Shown: positions 42,486 through 52,199 of the stretch, one piece after another
Layout: the number at the start of each line of letters is the position of its first letter
How positions within the stretch are numbered: the stretch's first letter is position 1
The notes under the pieces: model-generated
What the model was told of the DNA's origin: nothing
Seen by the model: only the letters and a program-made list of their open reading frames with translations
Databases searched by the model: none
Assembly (NCBI GenBank): GCA_963281255.1
Contig: OY725491.1
Coordinates: forward strand, 4,762,857-4,826,856
Length of the DNA stretch: 64,000 bases
DNA from: Aphrocallistes beatrix
Taxonomy: Eukaryota; Porifera; Hexactinellida; Sceptrulophora; Aphrocallistidae
Direction of reading: 5' to 3'
Made by a program: the position numbers and the translations under genes

Positions 42486-45400
42486 TCAAATCTCAAAAAA
42501 AAGAATCTCCAAATCCTCCTGATTTGTAACTTCAAGAGTTACAGAATATTGCTTAGCTGTTTGCTCAAGAAGTAGGAAGGGTTCAGGATTTGGTTTATAA
42601 ATGTTATTATCTTCCAGGTTTAGTCTCTTCAGCTGTAGTAGAGTCGGTATGAGGTGTGTGAGAGGATCGCAAAAGTTGGAATTGAGGTCACACAACCTTA
42701 GTCCTAAGTACTGGATAGTAGGATGGTAGATGAGTCCTTCAAACATATAAAACAACACAATTTCATCTATTGGAACAAAATATAAATCCAAATAGACCAA
42801 AGATCTGAGTCTATTCACTGCTGTACTGAGGAGAGCGACATCATCCTGTTGTAGTAGTAGAGCGTTGCTTAGTTGAATAAGTACTAAGTTGGTACATGTG
42901 CTTATTGAGCTGAAGAATTCATCCCAACGAGTTAGTACAACTATGTCTAAATTAGATAACTCCAATCCTCTCAGAGTGTGTTTGTTAGTATTCAGGACTC
43001 GTAGTAGATCTTCATCTACGGTGGCCTCAGGTGCCAAGACGGAGGGCTCTAGATGTAGGTATGTAAGCCCGGATAGATTGCAGAGGTGAGGTAGTTGTGA
43101 GTGTGTATCTCCTCTATTCAATGTTATCTCCTGTAGATTGGAGAGTAGAGGGAGTAGTGTTTGTAATTTCCGTTCATATCCTTTAATACCATAGAGATGT
43201 AGACCGGTGAGCTGTGTAGCATCAGGGACGATATAATTGGTACGGCTGGACCACTTTTTTAGTTTTTGAAAGAACTTCTTTGGTTGTTCCTGTTCAGGGA
43301 TGAGAAGTGGAATCAAAGTTTGATATTCTTTGGAGTCTCTGGGATGAAAGTACAAGTTATCAGTGGACTTTAATTGATTCCCTATTTGCTGAAGAAAATC
43401 AGGCTGGAATTGAGCATTATAGAAACACAAACTCGTGGATAGTTTGAGGATTTGAAGATTGGACAAATAGTCACTGCCTGAGAGGTTACACAGTTCAAGT
43501 TTCAAACTAAGCTTAGTTCCAGGAGGTAGCTGAATCTCTTCCAGGACTTCATTGTAAGAAAGGAGAGTGAATGAACCTATAACACCAAACCTCACTGCTA
43601 AGTAGCTTAGGGAACAAGGGTGCAGATGCTCCAGTAATGATCTGAACTGAGACAGAGAGAAGTATCGTATATCGAAATATATTAGTTGTATGGAACGGAG
43701 GAGACGTAGTGACTTTAAGAAACACTTCCACTCGTTAGGAGATATGGAATCATCCAAATAGAAGTATAGCGACTCAGGAAGGAAACGATGAAATTTCAAA
43801 AATGATTTTAAAACCGATTTGGAGTCGCATTCAAAAAGCATTTCAGACAAAACTAAGAAATCTCGAGTAAATTCTTTACAGCCCGAATATTCGAGAAATT
43901 TGTAATCTTCGTGAGGATAGTTGAGTTGCCATACCATTGGCATCTGGATCATATCAACTGTCTTCGTTGGAAGGAATTTGTACAGGATGGAGAGAATCAG
44001 GTCTGCATCGTCGGACAATAAACCACACACAAACCTCACCACCATTTTAAACACTGAAAAGTTGTCATCGGAGTTGACAATGTAGCGAGTGCTTAGGCAT
44101 TGGTCCCTCCATGAACAATTGCGCAACCAGTTGGCACCGACAAACTCTTGAATGGTCAGGTGGGAAAAACACCACACACGGACCACTTTGCCATGAGGGA
44201 GCTTCTTGATGTGCTCTTCTGCCAGGCCCAAGCACTGGCATGCCTGATCTACTCCGTCCACGTTAAGGAGGATGTCCTTCGTGGAGGTCAGTTCTCGGCT
44301 GGACACTCCGAGATAGGCTACCTCGCCGATGCGATGCAGACAATCCACTACATTTGGATGCATTTGGGGAAACAACTGTTTCTTGGCCAGGTGCTTCAAG
44401 TTCATTCTTGAGAGTTGTCGCCTGATGAGGTAGCTGATCAACTCTGTGTATAGGAGTGTGAGGGTGAATGCGCTCACATGATCATTTTCACGAACAAGAG
44501 CTGCGAATAATGACGCGTTTACTGGCACGAGAGAGAGCTGGTTTATATCATCGTGGAGGTGGATTAAATATTTCAACTGATCCAGTTTCTCCTGTTCTGG
44601 TAGTTGGATGCGGAAGTAGAGGTCTCGGTTCTCTGGAGAGAATCCGAGGACCTGATAAAAGCGGTCAATGTTGAGTTTGAAGTTGGAAGAAATGTTTGTA
44701 TAAGCACCTGGACGGCTCGTCACGAGGATGGTAGAGGATTTTAGGACTTTTCTCGTGAGGAGAAGGAAGAAGAGAGTTCGTTCGAAGGGGACTTCTTTGG
44801 TGTACTCGTCTAGACTATCAATGATAATGAGAAGTCCTTCACCGTCTGACTCGACGAGATGCTTCGCAAGGTCGGAACGCCAGCTGGCATCGACTGGCAT
44901 GGATAAGCAGAGCCAGTTTTGGATGAATTCCTTATTGATGCCAACAGACACTTTCTTACTCTGCTCCATTTGGTGCCATTCTCCGTTCCGACAGGGAATG
45001 GAAACAGCGAAGGAGAATTGAGGAAGTTTGCTTTGGCCGAAAAGAAGGCCTATTCTATGGCAAAGAAATGTCTTGCCGCAGCCAGGATTCCCGATGAGGC
45101 ACCAAATTTCAGGATTTGAGGGAAAATATTCGTGTAATTCGTTGTCGAAATCGACAGGTGTGATGTGGATTTGTTTGCTGGCTATTTTACGCATAAATTC
45201 GATTTCATTGTAGGTGGTCTCGTCCTCTGGATTCACTAATCTTGGCTCTTCTTTGATAATCGTCAGAGGAACGAATACCGATTCGAGATCCACCTTTTCT
45301 TCGTCATCTAGCATTTGTTGCACTTTCTTATTCTGAAGCTCTAGGTATTTCATGAGGAAAACATTCCATTTACAAATACCTTTCTCCATGGAGTTGATAT

Positions 45401-45959
45401 GTTTTTCAAAGTTGGATGCCAAATCTGGAATTCCTGAAAACACCTGTCGGTATTGTTGCACGGATGTTGCAATGTCGTTTCGTTCGATTATTGTCAATAG
45501 TTGAGTCAACTTTGAGAGATCTGAAGCGATGTAACCCTCTTGAAGCAGTGATTTCAATTTGGCATCAAAAGTCATGGAAGCATCAATCTTCTCGTTAACG
45601 AGGTAAATTCCATGCCAATCTTCGCTACTCAGTGTATCTTTCAATTCTTTTACGAGCTTTTTAACTGAAAATTCCTTTTCGGGCACAGTTCGTTTAACTG
45701 GACATTCTGAAGCCAACCAGGGATACTGTTCAGCTTTTTCTAGGAGATCGGCGCGACCAATCTCTTGCAAGCCTTGGTAAAAAACATTTGGATTGTGTTC
45801 CCCCCACTTTCGCAATGTCGACAAGAGATTCACTCCGCTTGTTATCTTTTCGCCGAGGCCAGAAGGAATGTTGAGGAGGTTTACGAGTTTTTGGACGTCT
45901 GAACGTGATAATTGTTTGCCCAAGTAAATAAGGTCCAATTTGGATCTGTCGTCTGACAT
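42486..45959 (-). CDS. NLR-type immune receptor, tandem DED-like + NACHT + LRR (NLR2)
   Basis: 1157 aa, one exon, paralog of NLR1. The ATG at 45959 follows TTTTTTGTTTAG and a few bases, so an acceptor lies just upstream and the 5' UTR is probably spliced; the open frame extends 6 codons further, but across that acceptor. Residues about 5-75 (LIYLGKQLSRSDVQKL...LLSTLRKW...LQEIGRADLLEKA) and 93-170 (LKDTLSSEDW...LLQEGYIASDL...LLTIIERNDIA) look like two death-effector domains. Walker A GNPGCGKT is at 290-297, Walker B LLIIIDSLDEY with D381, D384, E385, then LVTSRPGAY. LRR-like repeats fill about 780-1130 (LTGLHLYGI, LQEITLNRG, LTYLHLEPS, LKRLNLEDNNI). Cytosolic sensor by family knowledge. No stop or frameshift: likely functional. 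Confidence 0.9.
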   Translation of the reverse strand: MSDDRSKLDLIYLGKQLSRSDVQKLVNLLNIPSGLGEKITSGVNLLSTLRKWGEHNPNVFYQGLQEIGRADLLEKAEQYPWLASECPVKRTVPEKEFSVKKLVKELKDTLSSEDWHGIYLVNEKIDASMTFDAKLKSLLQEGYIASDLSKLTQLLTIIERNDIATSVQQYRQVFSGIPDLASNFEKHINSMEKGICKWNVFLMKYLELQNKKVQQMLDDEEKVDLESVFVPLTIIKEEPRLVNPEDETTYNEIEFMRKIASKQIHITPVDFDNELHEYFPSNPEIWCLIGNPGCGKTFLCHRIGLLFGQSKLPQFSFAVSIPCRNGEWHQMEQSKKVSVGINKEFIQNWLCLSMPVDASWRSDLAKHLVESDGEGLLIIIDSLDEYTKEVPFERTLFFLLLTRKVLKSSTILVTSRPGAYTNISSNFKLNIDRFYQVLGFSPENRDLYFRIQLPEQEKLDQLKYLIHLHDDINQLSLVPVNASLFAALVRENDHVSAFTLTLLYTELISYLIRRQLSRMNLKHLAKKQLFPQMHPNVVDCLHRIGEVAYLGVSSRELTSTKDILLNVDGVDQACQCLGLAEEHIKKLPHGKVVRVWCFSHLTIQEFVGANWLRNCSWRDQCLSTRYIVNSDDNFSVFKMVVRFVCGLLSDDADLILSILYKFLPTKTVDMIQMPMVWQLNYPHEDYKFLEYSGCKEFTRDFLVLSEMLFECDSKSVLKSFLKFHRFLPESLYFYLDDSISPNEWKCFLKSLRLLRSIQLIYFDIRYFSLSQFRSLLEHLHPCSLSYLAVRFGVIGSFTLLSYNEVLEEIQLPPGTKLSLKLELCNLSGSDYLSNLQILKLSTSLCFYNAQFQPDFLQQIGNQLKSTDNLYFHPRDSKEYQTLIPLLIPEQEQPKKFFQKLKKWSSRTNYIVPDATQLTGLHLYGIKGYERKLQTLLPLLSNLQEITLNRGDTHSQLPHLCNLSGLTYLHLEPSVLAPEATVDEDLLRVLNTNKHTLRGLELSNLDIVVLTRWDEFFSSISTCTNLVLIQLSNALLLQQDDVALLSTAVNRLRSLVYLDLYFVPIDEIVLFYMFEGLIYHPTIQYLGLRLCDLNSNFCDPLTHLIPTLLQLKRLNLEDNNIYKPNPEPFLLLEQTAKQYSVTLEVTNQEDLEILFFEI

Positions 45960-46474
45960 TTTCCAAAATCTAAACAAAAAATAAACAAATAAATAAGCAA
46001 ATTCGGACGGAAATTGAATAGAATCTAGATTTGAATATTCGAATTAATCGCATTTCGAGAATTTAAATATTTTCAGTATTTAATTAAATTATCCAAATGC
46101 GAGGGTAGGTATGGCTCAGGGTTCGACCAACGACGCATACGGAACAGACATGTAAGATTCTAGTGAGACATATAAAGTTGAAGGTGCTAACAGGAAATAA
46201 AAGGTACTGATGCAGAATTAAATATGGTGCTAGTATAGGTCATATAGTTTGCTAGTGAGACATATCGAGTATTAGTATGCTATGCCACTGACGTACAGTA
46301 TAAGATATAATCTAAAATGGTAGTGCCTAGCTTTTCACTTTGAATCTCGACTATTCGAAGTTGCAACATACTTGCCAACTATCTCGTTTTTAGTGGGACA
46401 TTATTACAATGAGAAAGACAAGGAAACTAGCTCAGAATTTGAGATTTTCAAAAGGGTAATACATCCAATGGAAT
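45960..46474. other. NLR2 5' flank, no gene seen
   Basis: The acceptor-like TTTATTTTTTGTTTAG (minus strand) stands at about 45968-45985. At 46150-46290 loose GCTAGTGAGACATAT-like units recall the tandem array at 47.9 kb. No other feature. Confidence 0.4.
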
Positions 46475-46605
46475 TTACTATAACGGCCACTTAAAAACTG
46501 CTCCATCGTCGACTTTCCCACTATAAATTAACCCCGAAATAATAGTCACCTGTGCATAAAGGTGATTTTTGTTAGTCCCTTGGATGGCCGTTATAGATTT
46601 CACTT
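46475..46605. mobile_element. Decayed GGCCGTTATA-family MITE
   Basis: CTATAACGGCCACTT and GGATGGCCGTTATAG with GTCACCTGTGCATAA between; a shortened relative of 38841-39284. Confidence 0.5.
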
Positions 46606-46639
46606 TCCTACTTATACATGTACAAATAGGTTGAGTTAT

Positions 46640-46870
46640 GTTACATCTTTAATATGCATGCCAACCGTCACGTTTTTGGTGGGACATCCCTCTTCTCTAA
46701 CTCTATATTGAGTGAATTTTCGCAATTGTTCCATTTGTTCATGAAATTTGTTCATTATGTCCCGCTTTTTGGATTGCATGTATAATACTTTTCAATTGCG
46801 TTCTGGCCACGCCCTGCGAAATTTACGCTGAGTCCCGCTCAAATTATGGTTCAGGTTGGGTTGTTTGATG
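46640..46870. mobile_element. MITE copy (GTCCCGCTTTTT / TTGGCATG family)
   Basis: CATGCCAACCGTCACGTTTT, TTCATTATGTCCCGCTTTTT and GAGTCCCGCTCAAATTATG: same sequence family as 49226-49431 and 54182-54410. A further end, CATACTTGCCAACTATC, is at 46369. Confidence 0.55.
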
Positions 46871-47464
46871 TAAATTACAAGAATTTCATCGAAAATTGTC
46901 TTGGATAAACTATTTTATTCTCTAAAATAGACCATAAAGTATAGAAATTTTAAATACTTGGGGCATTCAATAAGTACTGATCCCATATCTATATCTCAAA
47001 TGATGGTGGAAATGGGATATTTTCGATTTGTCTATTCTATTCTTCCAATTTGTACTGGTTTATTTTAAAGGGACAATAATTGTCGTTCCTACATTAGATT
47101 TTTGTACATCGGTTGAAGATAGTCCCTTTGATATATTTCAGTTCTGAGCAAATTTAGATTTAAACTGATTCTGCCATCGAATTCTACGCATAAACTAACA
47201 TATAAATTGGATCATCTGAAATATTCTTTTAGGTTGTTTTAGGCTGAAGGAATAATGTGTTTTGAAGTGGTTGTTTACTACCATTTTTGTCCCACTTTTT
47301 AAGTGGTGAAAATTGATCAAAAATCCACTAAAAGTGGCATAATATTTTTTCAACAGGAGCAATTATATTAAACTCCTCCCGCTTACTCTTTCACATTGGT
47401 TCTTAATTATGTAACCTTTTAATGATCTTATTTTATGACTTCACAATTTTAATTTAGTTATAAG
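46871..47464. other. Intergenic, no gene seen
   Basis: AT-rich DNA. TTTTTGTACATCGGTT and its inverse AACCGATGTACAAAAA (47102, 47692) bracket 47.1-47.7 kb and hint at another inverted-repeat element enclosing the MITE at 47465. Confidence 0.4.
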
Positions 47465-47643
47465 CAGGGTTGAAACCGCTTCAATCAAATACTACCAATA
47501 TATTTTTTGACCGAATAATGGTCAAACAGAATAATTTGATCAACCGAATAGCAAATAATGATATTTGGTTACAAACCGAATATCAACCATTTGTAAATAT
47601 TATTTGGTAAAACCGAATAATCAACTATTCGGTTGCAACCCTG
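47465..47643. mobile_element. hAT-like MITE (CAGGGTTGAAACCG)
   Basis: 179 bp. Inverted ends CAGGGTTGAAACCG and CGGTTGCAACCCTG; ACCGAATA repeats inside. Flanks GTTATAAG and GTTTAAG match only roughly. Confidence 0.6.
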
Positions 47644-47755
47644 GTTTAAGTTATTTTCAATGGGAAGATTCTAATTTTCGACATTACTCTAAACCGATGT
47701 ACAAAAATCTAATGTAGGAACCACAATAATTGTCCTCTTAATATAAACCAATATA

Positions 47756-47940
47756 CAGTCAGGTTCGCTTATTATGAACTCGCTTAATATGAACATTCGT
47801 TTATTGTGAACAAACTCTCTGGTCCCAATTAAACAGGTTCCATAGGATTTGTATTAGGTCAAGTTCGCTTAATATGAAGTCTCTCTATTATGAACAGACT
47901 TTTTGGTCCCCAAGGTGTTCATAATAAGCGACCCTGACTG
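47756..47940. mobile_element. TA-flanked MITE (CGCTTATTATGAAC family)
   Basis: 185 bp. CAGTCAGGTTCGCTTATTAT left and ATAATAAGCGACCCTGACTG right, TA on both sides. The GCTTAATATGAAC motif is repeated about five times. Confidence 0.85.
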
Positions 47941-47942
47941 TA

Positions 47943-48975
47943 TAACGAGTATGATGTTAGTTGGACGAAGAAAGTGCTAGTGCGACAAATAAAATGTTAG
48001 TGGGACGAATAAGTTGATAGTGGGACGAATAAAATGCTAGTGGGACGAATAAGATGCTAGTGGGACAAATAAGGTACTAGAGCAGTGATTCTCAAAGTGA
48101 GCCGTAGAGCCCCCCAGGGGGCGCTGAAAGGTTGTTGGGGGGCGCTGGGGGGGCGCTAATGTATTTTGTTAGCAATACAACTACGATATTTGAACCAAAA
48201 AATGTGTATTCCAGAATATTGATAGTCAATCTTTGAAACAAATTTCAACATTCACTGTATTTGTTAGAGCTAGACAGTACAATAATCACACTATCAATGG
48301 TTTCTCGTGACTAATTAATACAATAATTACATTGTTGATGGCTTACGGATCATGAGTAAGGGGAGGGGGCGGTGTCGATAGTAAAATCCTGATTAGGGGG
48401 CGGTGTGCTAAATTAGTTTGAGAAACACTGTACTAGAGGAACGAATAAGGTGCTAGTGGGACAAATAAGATTCTAGTGTAACGAATAAGGTGCTAGTTTG
48501 AAGAATAAGATGTTCATGGAACGAATTAGATGCTATTGGGACGACGAATGCGCTAGAGGGACAAATAAGTTGCTAGTGTGACAAATAAGATGTTAGTCGA
48601 CGAATAAGTTGCTAGCTTGAAAAATGAGATACGAATGGAAAGAATAAGATGCTAGCTTGAAGAATGAGATGCTAATGGAAAGAACAAGATGCTAGTTGGA
48701 CGACTAAGGTGCTAATCGACGAATAAGATGTTAGTTCGAAGAATGAGATGCTAATGGAACGAATAAGTTGCTAGGGCGACAAATAAAATGCAAGTGGAAC
48801 GAATAAGGTGTCAGTGGGACGAATAAGGTTCTAGTTGGGAGAACAATATGCTAATGGCTCGAATAGGATGCTATTGGGACGAATAAAGTGCTATTGGGAC
48901 AAATAAGAAGCTATTGTGACGAATAAGGTTGTAGGGGGCCATTAAGATGCTAGTGGAACGAATAAGCTGCTATTT
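47943..48975. repeat. Imperfect tandem array of a 20-bp unit
   Basis: Unit GATGCTAGTGGGACGAATAA with many variants (AAGGTGCTAGTTCGAAG and similar), roughly 30 units, interrupted by the hAT MITE at 48083-48430. Not a CRISPR: units are contiguous, without unique spacers. Not coding. Confidence 0.85.
48083..48430. mobile_element. hAT-type MITE inside the tandem array, exact 8-bp target duplication
   Basis: 348 bp. Ends CAGTGATTCTCAAAGTG and TTTGAGAAACACTG; TACTAGAG on both sides (48075-48082, 48431-48438). GGGGGGCGC blocks near the left end. Related ends at 62477-62619. Confidence 0.88.
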
Positions 48976-49179
48976 TTGAATTGCGAATTTTGCAATTCTA
49001 ATCACAATTTCTCTTCCAACCTTAACATTTTTGCTATTGCAGTTGTTCCCTCTATACTTTTAGTCCATTCCCCACTTCCAAGAATTTCCTAATCAAACAA
49101 TTTCAGAGATAGTAAAACTGAAAATAAATTTACACATTCTCGAAAAAGAAAGTGAAAAAAACGTTTAAGGGGTGGTTCA

Positions 49180-49215
49180 GGTGGACACAAAGTGTCCGCT
49201 AACAACGAGGCGTAA
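49180..49215 (-). mobile_element. Tail-like fragment (GGACACAAAGTGTCCGC)
   Basis: Only the central palindrome of the Helitron-like tail is recognisable; orientation is uncertain. Confidence 0.3.
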
Positions 49216-49225
49216 AGCTGTTAGT

Positions 49226-49431
49226 ATACATGCCAACCTGAGCCATGATAAAAGCGAGACACAGCGCTGAATTTCGCGGGACATGGCGGGAGTCGATAGA
49301 AAAGTCTTATACATAGAATTTAAAAAAAGCAGGACATAATGGAGAAATTTCATGAAATAGCGAGACACTCGTGAAAATAAGCTCAATAGAAGAGTGGAAA
49401 AAGCGGGACAGTTGGCAAGTATGTGTTAGTA
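49226..49431. mobile_element. MITE copy (TTGGCAAGTATGT family)
   Basis: 206 bp. ACATGCCAACCTGAGCC left, CGGGACAGTTGGCAAGTATGT right. GCGGGACAT/AGCGGGACA motifs repeat. Relatives at 46640-46870 and 54182-54410. Confidence 0.6.
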
Positions 49432-49926
49432 TTAATAGCGATTAATATTAACGAATTCAACTCACATGAGATATGGATAGTCTCGAATAGATTCGTGTAA
49501 ATTGCACTTGTGTTAGTTTGTATGAGATGAAATGATTAGATACGAGATCTTATTCAAATTCTTCTCAAATACAAACTCTTATATACTTTTACTCTGCCTA
49601 CAGTAAGATTCAATTTCTTTATATTATCATAAGATATCTTAATAGCAATGAATAAATATTAAAATGCTTATGGAGTCAGTTTTTTAGCGATTAAGTATTT
49701 TGGCGAAAAATATTGAAGAAATGAAAGAATTCATAAGAACTAGAATTAAGGTGTGAGATAGATCATGATAGAGAACTAAATTGGTTAAAAATCGAATAAG
49801 ATTTGAGATTGTAGCGTTATTAAATATTAAATTTATAATCAAAATGGATTCGAACTAATTTTCAATGGTGAAATTATATTCAATATTGTACAGTAGAAAT
49901 CGGTTATGTATAATGTTATTGGATAT
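49432..49926. other. Intergenic, no gene seen
   Basis: AT-rich. CAGTAGAAATCGG at 49891 looks like a single MITE end. Confidence 0.45.
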
Positions 49927-50221
49927 CAGTAGGACGTCAGTTATCCGAACGGGTTGGGACCGCGGGGGTTCGGATAACTGAAGTTGTTATGTGATTATAT
50001 AGAAAAGTTGGTCAGTAGTACTAAGTAGTCATAATGATGAATATGGATAAAATACTTATTAGCTTATGTAGGTATCATCAATAGTATATAAAATGATGGC
50101 AGTGTAATAATTTCAATTCTCAACTCAGGATGCATCATTTGTACGTACATTTATTATATTTTAGTTTGGTCAACCAAGGGGTTCGGATAACTGAAGTGTT
50201 CGGATAACTGACGTTCTACTG
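49927..50221. mobile_element. CAGT-type MITE (TTATCCGAAC family)
   Basis: 295 bp. CAGTAGGACGTCAGTTATCC left, GGATAACTGACGTTCTACTG right, TA after the right end. TTCGGATAACTGAAGT is repeated. Relative of 7893-8319. Confidence 0.75.
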
Positions 50222-50282
50222 TAGTAATATATATTGGATAGAGAATAATTTGGTCAAAAATTCCGTGATACCAGGCAATATC

Positions 50283-50639
50283 ACTACAAACGGGTGGCTG
50301 CTGGCCGCGCTAAGCAGGTGACCGCTATACACAGGTTCAATATTATGGAGTTTCGGACGGGACTGTTCATTGGTGACCGCTATAGGCAGGTGACCGTTAT
50401 ATAGAGTGGCCGTTATAGCAGGTTCGACTATATATATATATATACTAGGGTCACATCGGTCATTAATAGGGTCACATCGGTCAGAGGACTTTTTGCCCCG
50501 ATTGGGGAGAACCCTATTAACCGAAAATATTTTGTATTAGCTTCTATGTGTGAGAGCTATTCCGGTCCTGCCAAAAGTGGCCCGATTAAGCGGTTGACCC
50601 GATTAAACAGTGCCCCCCTATTAAGCGGAGTCGACTGTA
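50283..50639. mobile_element. Two truncated CAGT MITEs in a row
   Basis: 50283-50432 is the right part of the GGCCGTTATA family (GCAGGTTCGACTATA end). 50448-50639 is the CCGCTTAATAGGG family, ending CTATTAAGCGGAGTCGACTG then TA. Its left end is scrambled, with GGGTCACATCGGTCA duplicated. Confidence 0.6.
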
Positions 50640-50641
50640 TA

Positions 50642-51133
50642 TCTGTAACGAATTGATTGAAGAAACTGCCTGGCGCAGAAAGCTGATTTTTGGCATGTGG
50701 GAGTCTTTTGGCTATGGCTCCAGTAAGTTCTGAGCTCAGACGAAAATGTCGACTCATCATGGAATTATGACGTCATTGTCACCTTTTTTATAATTTGAAA
50801 TTTCAGTTTTTCTACTATAACTCTGCCATTTTAAGTGCTTATTAGAAGGCTAAAATTTTGAATTTGTATATTATTATATCTCACATATGATACAACTCTC
50901 ATCCAAATATGATGACTCATCACCTGTTATGACGTCATCATTACGCATCAACAATTTACAAATTGACAAATTTGATGATTTTTCAAGTGATATCGATTTT
51001 AACAGGAAGACAGATGTATTTAAGAGATGTTTTCTCCCTTATTATTAATCAATGTGAGCTTAGGTGCCCGAAGGGCGCTTTTGGCAGACACAGTGTCCGC
51101 CAGCCGCGCAGCGCAAGCAAGCGAACGCGCTTG
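50642..51133 (+). mobile_element. Helitron-like family A, best full-length copy
   Basis: 492 bp. TCTGTAACGAATTGATTGAA after an A at the left; GGCATGTGGGAGTCTTTTGG, GAGCTCAG, TGACGTCATTG, later GATGACTCATCACC and TGACGTCATCATTACGC; the tail GCCAGCCGCGCAGCGCAAGC ends CGCGCTTG before T. The last 17 bases can fold (CAAGCG against CGCTTG). No coding. Confidence 0.8.
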
Positions 51134-51461
51134 TATATATATAAACATTGATTTTTGATAGTAAAGATAATCTCAAACCTCGAGTCCCAGCCCTTGGCTG
51201 TCGATCCTGGTAGAATTTCTTAACTTCAGATAGGCACCTATTTAAGTGAAATGATCCGGTAATAGTTTTATTCTTGGAGACACAAATCTAGCACAATGGA
51301 CCTAAGAATCAAAACATATGCAGTACATAACCTCGGATTCCGGAGTAGTATACGAATCTTTACATAGACTCAAGGGCGTAGGGAGGGTTTCAGGTGCCCT
51401 TCCTGGCTGGGTAAAGGCTGAATATTTATTTATTAAATTTAAAAATAATTGATGAGAAGGG
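51134..51461. other. Intergenic, no gene seen
   Basis: Short TA run next to the A copy, otherwise featureless DNA. Confidence 0.45.
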
Positions 51462-51986
51462 CAGATTTGCACGCGGGCCGCGGGCCGCGGGCCGACTTTT
51501 CTCATCGACCTGTGGGCTGTGCGGGCCGAATATAATAGTTTGCGGACTCCGCGGGCCTTTGTTAGTTTCCACTTATTTGTGTTTGCAGAATTAACCTCAC
51601 GAAGATCGCTTCTTTCACCAAAATACGTATGTCAATTCATTTGAATTTATATCTGCTGCTCATCGAGCAGGACTTGGCACATTTTGAAACATGAATATTT
51701 AATCCAGGGCCGGCGGAACTGGTCCGGCTGGTCCTTGGCCGGACCAATTTTATGCCATTATGGCTTATTTTCATATGCAAATTTGCTTTTGGCCGGACCA
51801 ACTTCCACTTTGGCCGGACCAACTTCCGCTTTGGCCGGACCAATAAAAAGTTGCTTCCGCCGGGTCTGTAATCTACTTATTATTAGTTTATAGTTAGTAA
51901 CTTAAAAAGCGGACCAAAAATATTTATGCGGGCCGAATAATTTAGTTTGGGCCGCAGTGTCAAATTTCGGCCCGCGTGCAACTCTG
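51462..51986. mobile_element. hAT-like MITE rich in GCGGGCCG, with nested MITE
   Basis: Ends CAGATTTGCACGCGGG and CCCGCGTGCAACTCTG. Flanks AGAAGGG and AAGAGGG are similar but not identical. The internal GTTTCCACTTATTTGTG matches 37107. A second MITE (51705-51868) is inserted. Confidence 0.7.
51705..51868. mobile_element. 164-bp MITE with 5-bp target duplication
   Basis: CAGGGCCGGCGGAACTGG and GCTTCCGCCGGGTCTG are inverted ends; TAATC on both sides (51700-51704, 51869-51873). TTGGCCGGACCAACTTCC repeats inside. Same family as 36497-36610. Confidence 0.75.
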
Positions 51987-52199
51987 AAGAGGGGAGTGTC
52001 ATCGGAGTAATTTGTATTTCTAGAACCTCAAAATTAGATAAATCTGTGCAAATTGAAAATGGCTTTGCCCCTGGACCTCATTGGGAGGCTTATAGCGCCC
52101 CCAGACCCACAGTTGGTTGATATGCTCTCCCTTACAAAACGTCCTGGCTACGCCTGAGCAGGGCATACAGCCCTTCCAGAGATCCTAATCTCTAGTCGA

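Noticed and set aside
43549-45213. Several open frames antisense to or shifted within NLR2 (and likewise in NLR1)
   Set aside because: Shadows of the long NLR frames, without their own motifs.
45959-45977. Longer N terminus of NLR2 starting at 45977
   Set aside because: That codon is TTG, not ATG, and lies across the TTTGTTTAG splice-acceptor-like sequence; the ATG at 45959 is preferred.
47943-48975. CRISPR array
   Set aside because: Units are contiguous and degenerate with no unique spacers, and the genome is eukaryotic.
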